Assembly: GCA_028753945.1 (NCBI GenBank) | Contig: JAPNXP010000001.1 | Coordinates: forward strand, 10,964,501 to 11,028,500 | Direction of reading: 5' to 3' | Length of the DNA stretch: 64,000 bases | DNA from: Hexactinellida sp. DTS-2022 | Lineage: Eukaryota; Porifera; Hexactinellida | Shown here: piece by piece, positions 23,377 to 37,244 of the stretch | Layout: each line of letters starts with the position of its first letter | Numbering within the stretch: the stretch's first letter is position 1 | The notes under the pieces: generated by a model | What the model was told of the DNA's origin: nothing | Databases searched by the model: none | What the model saw: the letters and a program-made list of their open reading frames with translations, nothing else | Position numbers and translations under genes: made by a program

Positions 23377-26300
23377 CTAAAAAATATGTATTGTAAATAT
23401 CACATTGACATAAAAAAATAAATTTATAGATTAAAAATATTCTCTCCAAAACTAAATATCATAGATATATGAATGACGTCTGAATAAACGATAGCTTTAC
23501 CCATCAAATAATGTCTTAAAAGTGCATAGAAATACAGAAAATTGCAAGCAAATCATTAATGTTGAGGTTTGGAATTATATGCAGTACGCACTGCTCTAGA
23601 AATTAGCACAGAGTATGTATACAATAAAGATACTGCATAGTTTTAATATATTGAGTTAGTGATCCCGTAGTGCCGTGAGAATATAAGTAGACTTGTGTAC
23701 AGCCTGTCAATTTAATTATGGCCAATCGGTCATTTCTATAATCACGACACAATGTCGCACTCATGGGATTAGTGTATGTGTATTTGTGCAAAATTGTTTA
23801 TGAATCTTTTTAATACAAATAGTGTGAGTTCAGGTTGCAGAAAGGTGGGACTTATAGTTAATTGTGATTCAATTGGAGTGTGATATATCATTATACGATA
23901 ATGCATACAACTTGATTAATTTCATTTCACTTCCAGCGATTATGAGTCACATTCCTCGCATAATATATTAAATTTTATATTTAATTAAAATATCATTACA
24001 CTTACGTAAGTACTTACTAGCTAGCGAGCTTGTTTGTTGAGATGATAACAAAATAATGCTGGAATTAATAATTAATAAGAATCTGAGATTCGAATATTCA
24101 AACTGCAGAGTGAATTCAAGACTGCTACTCTATAATGAAATCGTATTTACAGAGATTTTTATACTACTCAAACCAGGTTATTGATTATAGGAATATTATA
24201 CAGCAGTAGATTCTAAGTCTGGCTTGCTTGCTTGCTGATTTGGCTACCTAACTCGTACCTTAAATTCTAACCAAATGTTGCAATACTATCTACAGTTTCC
24301 ATGATTGCAGGAAGGGAGTAGAGCATATATGTAATCTTTCAGCTGATTTCTACTCTTCTTAGCTTTGGATTATACTTTGTTCCCTAATTTATATTCTACT
24401 TAACCTAAATCTAGTACTTTACAATTAGGAAATATCTACTCTACTAGTTTGCATAGATTATTGTAGAAGTGCAGATTGAGCGTCCTGTAACGATTGTTGC
24501 CAATGACTGTAAATGTTAATTTTATAAACCTTGAATAAGTTAACCCTGAATAATTGAGTAGGTTAAATTTGATCATTAATTGAATTAATTCTTAGACTGT
24601 CGTTTGTGCTTTATAGTATGCGATTTAGAGTTTACTCACAGATTAGGTTAATCAAAACAAAAGATCGGAATGTTAGGTGAGCTGTCTAGTTGACAGCTTG
24701 TAGTTAGTACGTATAACCTATAACCTGCTTCTGCCAATCGATATACAAACGTTAGAGGGCTGTAATAATGAAGTAATTACCTGAAACCTGTTATCTCAAT
24801 CTCACTTTACCGAACATCTGGAAATAAAATATAGTTCTATGAATGTCCTACAATTTTACTGTAGTAGATTCTTATCAGAGATAATGGAGGTTATCTCAAT
24901 ATTGCTTTATCTATATTCCTCTATAAGTTCCCATTGAACTCTACGGTGATGTTTCAGTATAACGGTTATGCTTTTGCTTAATAAATGTGTGATATTCCCC
25001 ATCTAGCCTTCTAGAGGAAAATAACCAGCACTCGCTATGACTTCGATAAATTTTTACCTCAATGATTTCCTTATGTTTAATAATATGGTCACACTCATTA
25101 GTGGTGAACAGTAATACATCAGATAGGCGTTTTTGAGTCGTTAATAATGTACTAGGAATTATTTACCCACTATCAACTGAACTCTAACTCAGTTCATTAG
25201 TATAGGGTTAAATACTTTAATACATTGTTATTGATGACATTAAATACTAAATTTATATTTATTAGCTGCTAATTAATTAATGTTAGATTACTTCTGCTCA
25301 GATTGAGATATCCGATTCAGTCACCTATATATATTCTAGTGTATAGAACTGCCAGTTCTAATTTATACCGGCTTCTCTTTGTGATTGCCAAAGTAAGTTA
25401 ATTATTCAGTTATCGAAAGGGAGATTCCCATCAAATTTTTCTTTACTTATTCATTCTTGTAGCTAGTCTATTAAACTTGAAAATTTGTGACAATCCGTAT
25501 TCAAGCGATCTATTTCTCCAATTTATTGTTTCTTTGAATCATGAATAACTTTGTGATTCATATTTCTATCGACCATTATACATTATGTAATTCATTAATC
25601 ATAAATCGAATTTGCAAAATTTATTACAAAGGATTTCTAGATTGCTTTTACACAATTAATGCATTATATTACTCTTTATTTACAACGGATAATTTTATTG
25701 TTTTCCATCACAAGTGATTGCATATGATTAAATGTTAAATTCGAAAACTATTTACTACTACACTTCTTAGTAATATAACTCAACGAATTCAATACAAATT
25801 AATTATTTTTATTGAAAGTTTAGACAATTATTGTAAGAAGTAATTTTTCTATGAATTAAAAACATTAGTAAGCAATTATATAATTTCCTGGATTCTAAAT
25901 TCTAATGAACTGGTTAATAATTAATAAATTTATTTTAGATAAGAATTTTAGGAATTGGAAGCAAACTTAACTTCCCTTTTCAAAATAATCGTTTATTTTG
26001 TAACACAAAGATTCATAATCCCAATTTCCTGTATAAATCATTATAAATAAATTATTCAACATTCAGAAATGCAGCAGTCCCTCTACAAAGGACGAAAATA
26101 ATTATCCCAATTTGTCCGATATTTAGATTTCCATCATACAAGCACAACATAATTACACACAATAAAAGCAACATGGTTATTTTCGTAATCTAAACTTTTC
26201 CCGGGATGTAATATTAAATAGAAATAAGATTGAATCATCATGGTAGCATTTTCAGTGGACTACACAACAAAAATATTCTAGAAACTCTAGTTCGCAAAAT

Positions 26301-29300
26301 ATAATTAATTTGACACAAATATTTACAGATTTTCACTAATATTCAAACCTCCCAAATAGTTAAACTTGTTTCTTTTAACAGTTAATTTATTTAAATTATC
26401 ATTAAAATTTGTGTACTGATAAATTGATATCGTGTGATTATAACAATACAATAATATATACGTGTTTATTATTAATCACCTGGTATCATTGTCGAGTATA
26501 TTTCTGATCAGACACTAATTAGTATTGTTGTATGAATCTTGAGTGGAGAGAACCAGTATACTCTGCATAGAATACTTAAGTCGAAGCATTTCAATACCAT
26601 TTATATAAGAGAACTGGAATCTGTCCTGTAGCTTGTACCATAGAGCTGTATTAAAGTTTTTAGCATTTTATTCCCATGTAGTACTTTCATATCCCAGTGT
26701 GTAGGCCTAATTATAAACATTCAGTCTCTTGAGTCTAAAATATTGTCGTAGGACCACTGACAGAAGCCATTAACACTTCTGCAAGGTTAGAATACAGACA
26801 AGTAGTGCAGTGTTCCAATTGTCGGGGCTGTTTATAAAGCTGTCCCGTTCTCAAACTGACGACCAATAAGTAACATTGGAATGTAAAAATCTTTAAGATC
26901 TCTCGAGCTCTCAAAGGTAAGCCTTTACATAGTTCAGTTAATATTTGTAAAACATTAATAATAAATAAATTTTGTGAAATACATGAGTCATTGTATATAA
27001 TCCCTATTGATTATATAGTTTGTTTCATTGAGCTAATGATCTTGCTATCACCAAAGCTCAGCATATATTTATATCCAGTAATTATTCGATACATACTGAG
27101 ATGAGTTATCTACTCTGACTCGCTACGTAATATATTAACAAAGTGGCAAGCTAAATCCTAAAAATGAATTTCAAACAACAGTATACTCTCCTTAATTGGA
27201 ACACGGGTAGTGCGAAATATCGGTTAAGAAGAATAAGGTTTAATTCCCCTAGGCTATACAAATGCATGCAAATGCTCCGATTAACACGAGTCCCGGTTAA
27301 TAGGAACAAATTCGACGGTCCCCTGGTGTTCGTATTAACGAGAGTCTACTGTAATAGAATCCCTCGAGTTTCTCCAGCAGAATGCCATATTCAGATATAT
27401 TGTACTTCAAATAACTTGGCACATCATCTCATAGCTAATACAACAGTTGTAAGCTGGTAGAACTGAGCAGGTGCACCTAGATCTAATTAATGATGTGTAA
27501 AGGCGACAGTGCTAAATGTAGTTTGCATTAAATACTTTGCATTTCCAGATAACTTGTGCTGATCTTACTTAGAAGTCCAATAATTGACAAATGTCGAGGT
27601 AACCCGAAATATTGGATTATTTATGGTGAAATCAATTAAAATATATTTTGTAAGCATACCTCATAAGTTTTAAAAATCATGAAATGTTGAAAGCGTAGTT
27701 TAAATTGAGAGTAGCGTTGACAGTAATAAGTGAGTGTTAATTTGGAGATTTAAACTTATTAAATTCCAGTGGGCTAGATCTTTGTATGATGTTACTTACA
27801 AATGAGACTGATTAATATTATTTTGGAAAATTTATTCTACAAATAACAAATCAGAACGCAAAATAGTGATTAGAGTAAATGATTTACAGTCCAGACAATT
27901 AATATCGCTCTGTATCTATTTGCAGGACTTAATTGCTTGTCTGATCCAATTATGGGAAAGAAAGAATTGATTCAAAAGCAAAAAATATTTTGGATTCCAT
28001 TCGCGCGTCTCTGTTACATCTCCCACTGTAGCTTAATGTTAATTAGATTACTGGTGCAATTCAGAGAGAACTCATTAATCTGTCTAAAGTAGTGCTAGAT
28101 TCTGACTAATTATGTACTAACTCTCGTAATCAATCGTGTGAATACCGAGATCGAACTACAGAGGTCTTATAAGGTACACATAAACTACAGAGGTTAAGGT
28201 ACACATAAAATATTTCAAGTATTGCTTGAATGGGATAAATAACTGGAATCGTAATTTATCTTTGAGGTCTTCAGTCTGCTAAAGAAAGGTGGTTTCGGCT
28301 GAAAACCTCCCGACAGTGACAAATATATTATTTATGAAGTGTTCTACCATACTGGAAAAGTGCTTTTGATAGAGTATGGACAAAATTCAAAAAAATTTAA
28401 TTAAATGTTAATCAAAGTGCAGAATTTGTTTGAAGATTTTCATTAGCAAGTTGATACAAACCAACCTATGTAATATCTACTAAATTATCTGTAGATAAGA
28501 TTATGGAAATTTATCCATTATCATTTACCTTTCTACTCATTAACAAGAATGGTGTAATAAACATGCAAACTCCACACAAATATTAGATCTACCTTAAGTT
28601 GTGACGCGAATATTCGAATGTCTTTAAGCACCTCCAATCGAGTAGAATAAATTAATTCGTTCCACCCACTTGCCCACCTACATGCTGATATAATGATGTG
28701 AAATAGTTGTTAGTTAGATTCTGAATACTTCAGTCTGTGGCAAGTTTTGTGTGAGGCAATAAAGATTTGATTTAGCCACCTGCAAATTAGAATTAGATTC
28801 AACTTTGCCCTCCAAAGCAAACATCAGAGAACAGGTGCTCCGTAGATTATCCTGTAACTTTTGCGCAATGCATTACACCTTGTTGTTGCAACATTTTTTG
28901 ATATTAAAGTTATTTAATTGAATACTACATCCATGTACAAAATTTTAATTTATCTCTTAAACTGCAAACCTAATCAATTCAATATTATTAGTGCAGAGAA
29001 CAGGAGTAGTTTTGTGGAGACTCTTACACTGAATGAGTCAACTTGAAAACAATATAGCATTATTTCATACTGTAACTATGTGTGATGGATGGTTCTTCCA
29101 CTCGGTGCACAATTATGTAACAATTAAATAATCCAGTTAGTCTAAACATCTAAGTTTATCATTGCGTAACATCAACGCGTGTGCAGATTGGATATTGTGC
29201 AATAGTATGTGGCTCAATAAATGTTATAGCCAAAATGATCTATTCAAGAATTTTATGAATTAAGTTTAAGTGCATGAAGTAATTATCAACAAATAGTAAT

Positions 29301-32300
29301 TAAGATAAACTTTAATCATACAGAAACTGATATAAATAGCAACCGATAATACAAATAGTTTCAGCTCATTACTGAATTTCTGATTGGGGAAATCAACTGG
29401 AATTGAGTGTAAAATGTTTCCATAGTTCCTATACCATACCCTAATAGTAGTACATATGTGTGTATTAGGGAAGAGAGTAGTAGTATTTCTTAAAAGAGGG
29501 AGTAAATATTTTCACTCGGTACTCCTCTTATAATATTTACTTTGTATTAACATTAGTTGAGTAAGTTAACACCTACTAATTTCGCCAGTTTGGTTTAGGC
29601 ATGGGACACTAATGCAATTAATTTGATGACGTATTAATTAATTAAACTAACTGCAGTATATCCACATATATATTGTGGTTAGTTTGATCTGTTGCTAGAA
29701 AGGCTCCTAAACAACTCAACTACTGCTTGCCTAGAATAGCTTGTATCCAATCTCACTTGTAAAAATGTATGAAAACATTTAATTGGAACATACTTTCTTA
29801 AGAATAGACATCTTATTTAGCGGATTCATAAACTGGCCGATTGTATATACTATGTACATAATAGGTTCAGAGTCATGGGATTGAATTAATTATTTACACA
29901 TTGCTGCCTATACTAGTGTAATGCGTAACGTGTAAATCAGTATGTTAAAAACCACCAATTCAATTATATCCCAGTAATAGTAAGACGAGCATTACGGGAG
30001 TAGAATTCAATTATTCATTACGGTAGATGAAGGAAATTGCATATCTTTGCAAATGAAAATTAAATTCGATCACCTGCAGAGACACTGAATTGGGTAGACT
30101 CTAAGTAACTTTGTGGTCGACTTATAATTCAAATGGGTTTTCATTAGTGAAATATTACATAATAATGAATAGAAATTATAGAATAATTGTAAGTTTTAAC
30201 AAACAGGAGATTCCAGGTTTCCCGAATGTTGAAGTAGTCATAGATATTGCGTCAATGGTTTTGAAACCAATCAAATATATGAAAAAGCTGGTTCGGTTGT
30301 TTTCTGATTCACGCAATTAATAACATCAAAATTAATTCAAATGGAAGTGGACACCGTGAGAATCCTTTGATTTCTTTAAAAACAATATGTACAGATGTGC
30401 GAATACGATTAAAATTTCGAAGTTATCTACTATAAACTATTGATAAACTCAATACTATAGGTGATCCATCGAATTTCTAATACGATTTCTCAATTAATCG
30501 TTTCTTTGTATTTTTTATTAATTTCTCAAAAGACGATAAAATGTTAAGAAAAATCAGATATCAAAATTTATATGGTATAAGGAACTGTTAATTAATAATT
30601 AAATAAGACAATTATTTTGAAGTACGGTAATTCACTGAATAAACTGAATAAGCTAGAGTCAATAAAAATGTCATTTGTAGATAAATTGATACCAATTAAC
30701 TGTAGTTGCTAAAATGTTTTACATTGATTTATGCAATCGCTGAGAACCATTGGAATCTACCTAAATAATAATTTTACAATGGAGGCTGGCGCGCTTATTC
30801 GGGAAAATACGTTATTTAATTGCATTCTGTGATATACACTATTTGCATACTGAAGGTGTACAAGACAGTACTGTTTTAGTGTATATCTCTTCAAAGTTAA
30901 TAACTAACCACCTAAACCACATTTATGCCAAATTACTCTGAAATAAAGTACTATATGCTACCAAATAGGTATTATAATTGTTAATCGTCTTGTGAATTAG
31001 AGATGATGAAAGAAAGCAAAAAAGTTTACTGTTCAATTAATTAAAAGTAAATTATATGAAATTGAGATAATCCATTCAAAGAAGTACTCAATTGTGAAAT
31101 TATAAGAATTATTGGTTTCGTTAATCTAAATTTTTAGGATTCCAATTGTTATTGGTTCTTCGCGAAATAACGCATCACACAGTTATATCAAAAACTAGGC
31201 TTTGCATATTTACTCAGTTCAGAGGACATGCTGTAGCGATTTGTTCACAATGAGATGAATGAGTAACGAAAAACAAATGAGTCCTTATCTATTAAAAATC
31301 TATGTATCTACGCTCAAATATCTCTGTTTGATGTGATTCCTATTCAATTTAGAGATGTTAACCATTTGGAATGTTTTCGCGTCTCATGGATCTTTTGTGA
31401 ACTCAGTAGTCGCAAATCCGAGTGATTTGTAAACTTTGCTTATTAATTGTTAAAAACAGATAGTCTATGCTTTTAATGGGTCTACTGTACAAGTACTATG
31501 TCGGTCCTCAAGAGGAAATTAATTAAAATAGTGGCTACTCCTGATGGCTTCAATGGATGATAGCATGGCACTAGGGAAGTTATAGAATTAGGGGTCATAA
31601 ATAAATAAACTTGTGCACCTATAACGCCACTCAGGCGCTAAACTGTCAACTATAATTACTTCTATTGTATGGGATTACAATTTGTATTTCGTATTATTTA
31701 TTTTGAATTCCTTTATTCAACTTAGAGGATAATATTAAGTTTGTGAGTGATTAGCTCATCACGCATTATGTATAGTAAGTATTGAAACTAAATTTCATAT
31801 AAGTTATTACAAAACTAACATTAACAATTCATTATCATCCTCTTCTGAACGTGATTAGACCTAACCTATTTCCTAAGTAGCAGTTTAATTTATGAATAAT
31901 CCTGAAGGAATTCTGTTAATTAGGATTCGAGAAAACCGTTACCATTTGAGTGGGAATTAACAAACACGAAATTCCTTTTCAGATTGAATAATGAATTATT
32001 GGAATAATTTGATTAATGCATTAGTTTATTTGGTTGCAAATAACGAAATAAATTCCATAATGAATGTTCTTGTAGGAGAAGTAGATACATGTATGCTGCT
32101 AATTAAGTTGGAATTAAAATAACTTCAAGTTCACATTGAATATTCACGTTTGCATTCTTAATATAATTAAAATTTAACACTATACATAATGTACTTTATG
32201 AGTACATATGTTACTAGATTTAGATCAGGATAGTGAGAAAGATACAAACAGCATTTCCCATTAAAAATATTATTGTACATTGAAATCAAAAGAATCCAAA

Positions 32301-34685
32301 CACAACTACGTTACTTTGTAGACAAATGGAATTAATTCTAATATAAGAGATTTAACATTAATAATACATTCAAAGTAATTATGAAAAAATATCAAACAGT
32401 CAAGTTTGAATTAAATGGATATTATTGTGTCGTATAACTAACCATCTGCAATGTGTAATTATGTAATTCATAATGAACAATGATTTCGAATAACAAGTCT
32501 GCAATGTGGAAATTTTCTTTAAAGCCAGATTGTTTTTTATTATCAATTAGCCTACGTTAAATGAAACGCCCACAAAGTATGTAATGGTAGATAATAGTTT
32601 TCTTATCTTGCAATGAATATTACCCTAAATACTATTATTTGAAGTAATACTAGTCAAATTTCGGAGAATATTTAATTTTACCGGATAATTAAACTAAACT
32701 GACGTAAGCTAATAGTTTCCAGTTTACGTACATTGCTTCTATTGTTTACAGGTTTTGGTATAACCACATCAACTTCCTGTGGCAAAATTTCTGCTCCAAG
32801 CAAGATGATCAGCTGTGATTAATGTCCTGTTCGGAAGGTATAATCCCATTGCTACACACTGGTGTCTTAGGTAGTATCAGTTGTATTATGCCACATTTCT
32901 GACATTTCAATGTATAAATTTTTGCAACCAATATACCAGTTTATATAAAGCTATCATACTTACTACATATTAGTAATAATTGTCTATATGTTGTTGTTGT
33001 GTAAATTGATGTTTATGATATTAAATGCGAGATCGGTTGAGTGATGCAATATGAAGCCACCGAGTCTGAAGCTATCGAATACTTAGGTATTTATGGTTTG
33101 TAAGTTAGTATTAAATAGTTAATAGAGGATGTGAATAAGAATAATAATCGCTTCGTAAGCTATACGAAATCAGTTTACTGATCAGGAAACACGTACATTA
33201 TATACGGGATTGTTAGTCATGCGTTTTGGAGATTATTGTCGTTGGACAGTTGTTTTTAAGACATTTTTAAAGCGTATGTTTTACATTATAATTTTCTGCG
33301 ATTACACTCAAATTTAGGAAACGATTGACTCGTTTGCTACTCACACTCTAATCTACTCTGTAAGCAAATCATTAAATAAACACTGTTCTGGGTTCACTTT
33401 AATATATTTGCAAATATTGATACTTCGAAACAAAATACTTGTTCCATATCGATTCCCCCAGTCTCATTCAGGGTTCGAACCTGGACAGCCTATATCTTTA
33501 GGCCTACATTGGTACGCCTAAAACGATTGTTTTGTATTACATATATAGAAGTATTTATAATTAATACTTATAATCAAATTGATACCTCTAGGCTCCTGGA
33601 TTAAACCCTGACCTAATCCGTTGTAACTTGTAAACTCTTTATATTCTTTGAGTAATATAATGCTAACTTCTTCAAATATAATATTTATTGAGAACTATGG
33701 ATGTTATTATAATTTCTAAACATAATGTCAGCCCATCCAGCCACGGCCTAGGCCATGACTCAGCTTATATGGGAAAACACTGTCGTAACTAATCGAAATA
33801 GTATTAGTGTACGTATATTTGGAATGTTAGTACCTCAATATTAACTGATTATCTTTCTTCACCAGTTCAATAATTTATTTTATGTCTGAGATAATATCTA
33901 AAAAGGTGATTGAAACCACAAAGATTCTTGAACTTTAAGAAATAACGAGGGATATGCACTAGTTCGAATTTTAATGTGTCATTAGTTCGAACTTGTTCAA
34001 CTGTCGTTGGTCCAATTGATTTACTGCCATTATTTCGAATGTAGTATTAAATAAGTCGAGAGTTACTCTTTATTTATTGATTAAATGCCAAAATATTGTT
34101 GCTGTCTCTAAAACAAAGAGTATTCATCAGTTAATGCGAATAAATAATAACAAATACGTAAACTAATATTACTTTAAGTTAAACGTATTCAAATCGAACT
34201 ATTGACAGCACTCTTAAAATCGATTCGAACAAATGACAATACAACAAATTCGGCTAATGACAACATCAGAATTCGAACTAATACAGCGCCCACGAAATAA
34301 TTGGATCCAGAGTTGTGACCTTTCATCAAACTTTGGACTTGTGTATTGAATAATCCTTTCTCTTACGTAGTAGTTAATCAAATTCAAGTGAATTTAATAA
34401 ATTAATAATATCTCTATTCAAACTATTTTGTATCAACTATTATTAAATCCCGCTGATTGCTAGAACAGTCATTTGTTTCTAAGCGATTAGTTGTGAGCGA
34501 ATAATTAAATTTAATGAGTGGTTTGTACCAATTAGATAGCTGATTTTTTAATACATGTTATTTATATTCAATTATATTCAAATAATCCGTGTGTAACTAA
34601 CATATATTATATTAAATAATTAGTAGATTAGCTATTAGATCAACTGACTAAAAACAACTTCCTTCCCTCAAGTATTAATTAGCTA
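23377..34685. other. 11-kb AT-rich gene-poor region
   Basis: No protein-coding gene could be supported on either strand, and open frames are short and AT-driven. It should contain the missing 5' exon(s) of the CARF-like gene near its left end; splice-like donors occur around 24000-24030 but none can be chosen. A MITE lies at 27177-27353. A direct repeat of AAGGTACACATAAA sits near 28170-28210. A plus-strand TTTACAG followed by a 23-codon frame at about 32752-32820 could be a terminal exon but has no support. Confidence 0.4.
27177..27353. repeat. TA-flanked MITE, 'TCGTTAATACGA' family
   Basis: Right end CGTATTAACGAGAGTCTACTGTA is intact; the left end, ACAGTATACTCTCCTTAATT, is degraded. Internal words AATTCCCCTAGGCTATACAAATGCATG and GACGGTCCCCTGGTGTTCG match the elements at 59094-59400 and 51959-52318. 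It marks the empty site for the nested insertion in the 59-kb copy. Confidence 0.8.
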
Positions 34686-35582
34686 TTGTATGTAGTAATG
34701 CGGCGAAAAACCAATGTAAATAGTCCTATAATTTCAGATGAAAAGCAAAAGGTCAAGAATAAACTACTATGTCCCTACCAGAATTGTAATAAAATGTACA
34801 ACAAGCCATGCTTACTCCGCACGCACATCCTATCCCATGCAAATATAAAACCTTTTGTTTGTCCAGAGACAGATTGTAACAAGAGATATCTTAGACTGTG
34901 TCATTTACTACGTCACAGGGTCTCACACGACAGCAAGATAAGTTACGATAGTCAGAAGCAAGAATACCATAAAAATGTCATTGAAGATCCTATTTTTAAT
35001 GAAAACCAGTGTCATACAGAGCTTGTGCCCAACAAACAAACTTCAAATGATACTACTACGCAAATTGAATCAAATGAAATTAGTAGTTCATTACCAAATA
35101 ATGGAACTGACAGACAAAATATAAAATCTCCAAATAAAAAAGCGAGTGACAAAGTTAAAAACGATCTATCAAATATTTATATATCAGAGAAAGCAACAAG
35201 AGGAAATTATATCGAGACGACTGAATTGGCTTGTTTCAAATGTCCTAAATATTTCTCCAATATTTATAATCTCAAACAGCACCTCACTCTCCACAACGAG
35301 ACACGAATTCTATTCGCCTGCACTCACCCAGGCTGTGGAAAGGCCTACGCTCGGAAGAGTAACCTCAAGGTTCACGTAACTACGTCACACGATGGAATCT
35401 CTAGATTCCACTGTACCTACCCAGACTGTGCGAAAATATTCAAATTTAACTCTACTTTGAAGAAGCACAATGCCAAACATATCAATCCTGTGGAACACAA
35501 GAAGCCTAGAAGGTATGTGAGACCTCTCTCGTCTCAGATAAGTGGTTACAGGACTCTACTCCTCACACAGGACGTGGCCTGA
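34686..35582 (+). CDS. C2H2 zinc-finger protein with five fingers
   Basis: Single-exon protein of 298 aa. Fingers 1 and 2 are CPYQNCNKMYNKPCLLRTH (from residue 29) and CPETDCNKRYLRLCHLLRH (from 59). A polar spacer of about 100 residues follows. Fingers 3-5 are clustered near residues 184-266, with cores CFKCPKYFSN, CTHPGCGKAYAR and CTYPDCAKIFKF. Four fingers have the C-x4-C spacing and extended linkers of TFIIIA-like or ZNF-type nucleic-acid binders. The split 2+3 arrangement does not identify a specific orthologue, so a TFIIIA-like or general transcription-factor role is only possible. The N-terminus has two nearby ATGs (codons 1 and 5). The Lys/Arg-rich tail may be a nuclear localisation signal. 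Confidence 0.85.
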   Translation: MYVVMRRKTNVNSPIISDEKQKVKNKLLCPYQNCNKMYNKPCLLRTHILSHANIKPFVCPETDCNKRYLRLCHLLRHRVSHDSKISYDSQKQEYHKNVIEDPIFNENQCHTELVPNKQTSNDTTTQIESNEISSSLPNNGTDRQNIKSPNKKASDKVKNDLSNIYISEKATRGNYIETTELACFKCPKYFSNIYNLKQHLTLHNETRILFACTHPGCGKAYARKSNLKVHVTTSHDGISRFHCTYPDCAKIFKFNSTLKKHNAKHINPVEHKKPRRYVRPLSSQISGYRTLLLTQDVA

Positions 35583-35897
35583 CCTCTCACTTACCAATTA
35601 GGAAGCTACAATAGACTGTTTAGGAAATTAGTCTAATTTATTATATTTAAATTGTAATTAAATTAGCAAATAATCTCGATTATTTCGTATTGTATCTATA
35701 GAATACGTTCGGAGCAACTACTCACGATCAATTGATACTAACGCCTCTATGTTAGTTTTAATGAAGGATGCAAGCCCAAAAAGCTATAATCAACACATAC
35801 AAGTTTATTAGACCATTAAATAATCTTATTTCGACTATTAATCTGCCACGTTGCATTATAGTATTATAAACTAAAGACTAGGAACGTATATATTATG
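35583..35897. other. 3' flank of the zinc-finger gene
   Basis: AT-rich spacer with no gene. It leads directly into the inverted-repeat array. Confidence 0.4.
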
Positions 35898-36535
35898 TCG
35901 ATTTTGTCAAATGTTGATTTTACAAAATCAACATGTCGATTTTACAAAATCAACATGTCGATTTTACAAAATCGACATCCAAAAGGTCGATTTTGTAAAA
36001 TCAACATTTGACAAAATCGACATGTTGATTTTACAAAATCACATACGTATTTTATTTGTTGGTTTTGTAAAATCGATTTTGTCAAATGTTGATTTTACAA
36101 AATCAACATGTCGATTTTACAAAATCGACATCCAAAAGGTCGATTTTGTAAAATCAACATTTGACAAAATCGATTTTACAAAACCAACAAATAAAATACG
36201 TATGTGATTTTGTAAAATCAACATATTTTATTAGATGATTTTGTAAAATCGACATTTCAGAATGTCGATTTTACAAAATCAACTAATTTTATAAATATGT
36301 TGAATTTATAAAATCGGCATATTTTATTTGTTGATTTTGTAAATCCCACTTAAAATGGGCCGAGCGTTTCAAATAACCATACAAGACACTTTGTTTAAAG
36401 CCTGGTTCTTTTATCTTGTTATGTGCTACATGCTTACTCATTTAAGCATGGCTTTTACCCTCATTCTACACCTTGACAGAGAATGTTGATTCATGTCGAT
36501 TTTGTAAAATCAACATTTGACAAAATCGACATAAC
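35898..36535. repeat. array of short inverted repeats GATTTTACAAAATC / GATTTTGTAAAATC
   Basis: About 18 copies of the 14-bp word GATTTTACAAAATC or its reverse complement lie between 35898 and 36345, joined by 3-8 bp linkers such as AACATGTC or GACATCCAAAAG. Two outlying copies lie at 36496-36530. The order is itself palindromic. The segment 36042-36213 has arms of roughly 65 bp, starting CACATACGTATTTTATTTG and ending in the exact reverse complement CAAATAAAATACGTATGTG, around a ~37-bp centre. The block at 35898-36022 has 33-bp perfect arms. An apparent 98-codon frame here is just the repeat read in frame. It may be a foldback/MITE-derived array. Confidence 0.9.
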
Positions 36536-37244
36536 ATATACATAATACTACATCTTACATAGTATAGTCAAATATATTGACCTAAAGGTGTGTCAAGCTC
36601 CTCTCAGTTCCAGACCTCCTGGGGGTCGGCCCTCCCCAGAATCCCAAAGTTGGCGCCTATGGTGTATATAAGTAACGAAGTGATAATATAAACTTGTAAT
36701 CAATTTTGAATATAGGAAAGCTTGATTCGAGGAATTCAAAAGTTTAAACTTCATATAGGTATTTAAATACTCCTTAAAGTTAGTATCTAAACAACATAAC
36801 ATACTATCAATATGAATTCGCCATTGCTAAGAATTGATTGCACGAGCAGAACAACTTCCTAGTTTTAGTCTTTTAGACACGCAGTTAACTGCTAATGGGG
36901 CTCCTTACTTCGCCATCAACCATTTAGCAGAATGTACATCAGATCAGATAATGTTCTTTGTATTGTTTACATTTATTTAAAATAGTTTTCTGATTAGATA
37001 ATGGAAGATTGGAAGATGATATCATACTAATCCTGTGTAGCCCTCGCTTAATGTATTGATAAAACTCAGAGTGGAATAATTTAGCATAAATTGGTATTGA
37101 TAATTGATTATAGATTATGCAGCTCCCTTTCGATTCTTTCTAGATATATAAGCCAGTAGCATAATGTAACTCCCAGGGAACCAAATAGTCAATGGTAAGG
37201 TTTAAAATTTTAATGAATTTATTTTTGGTAAGTGTACACTAAGC
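36536..37244. other. AT-rich intergenic DNA
   Basis: About 700 bp without a supportable gene. A GC-richer patch at 36590-36665 (CAGACCTCCTGGGGGTCGGC) has no family I recognise. Confidence 0.35.

Noticed and set aside
32740-32823. Possible plus-strand terminal exon after TTTACAG
   Set aside because: Only 23 codons, with no upstream exon or homology to support it.
33470-33500. GGTTCGAACC, a tRNA B-box-like sequence
   Set aside because: It is a self-complementary word readable on both strands, but neither side has a D-arm/A-box or an acceptor stem at the right distance.
35911-36207. 98-codon open frame
   Set aside because: It is the GATTTTACAAAATC array read in frame (repeating CRFYKIDIQKVDF), not a protein gene.
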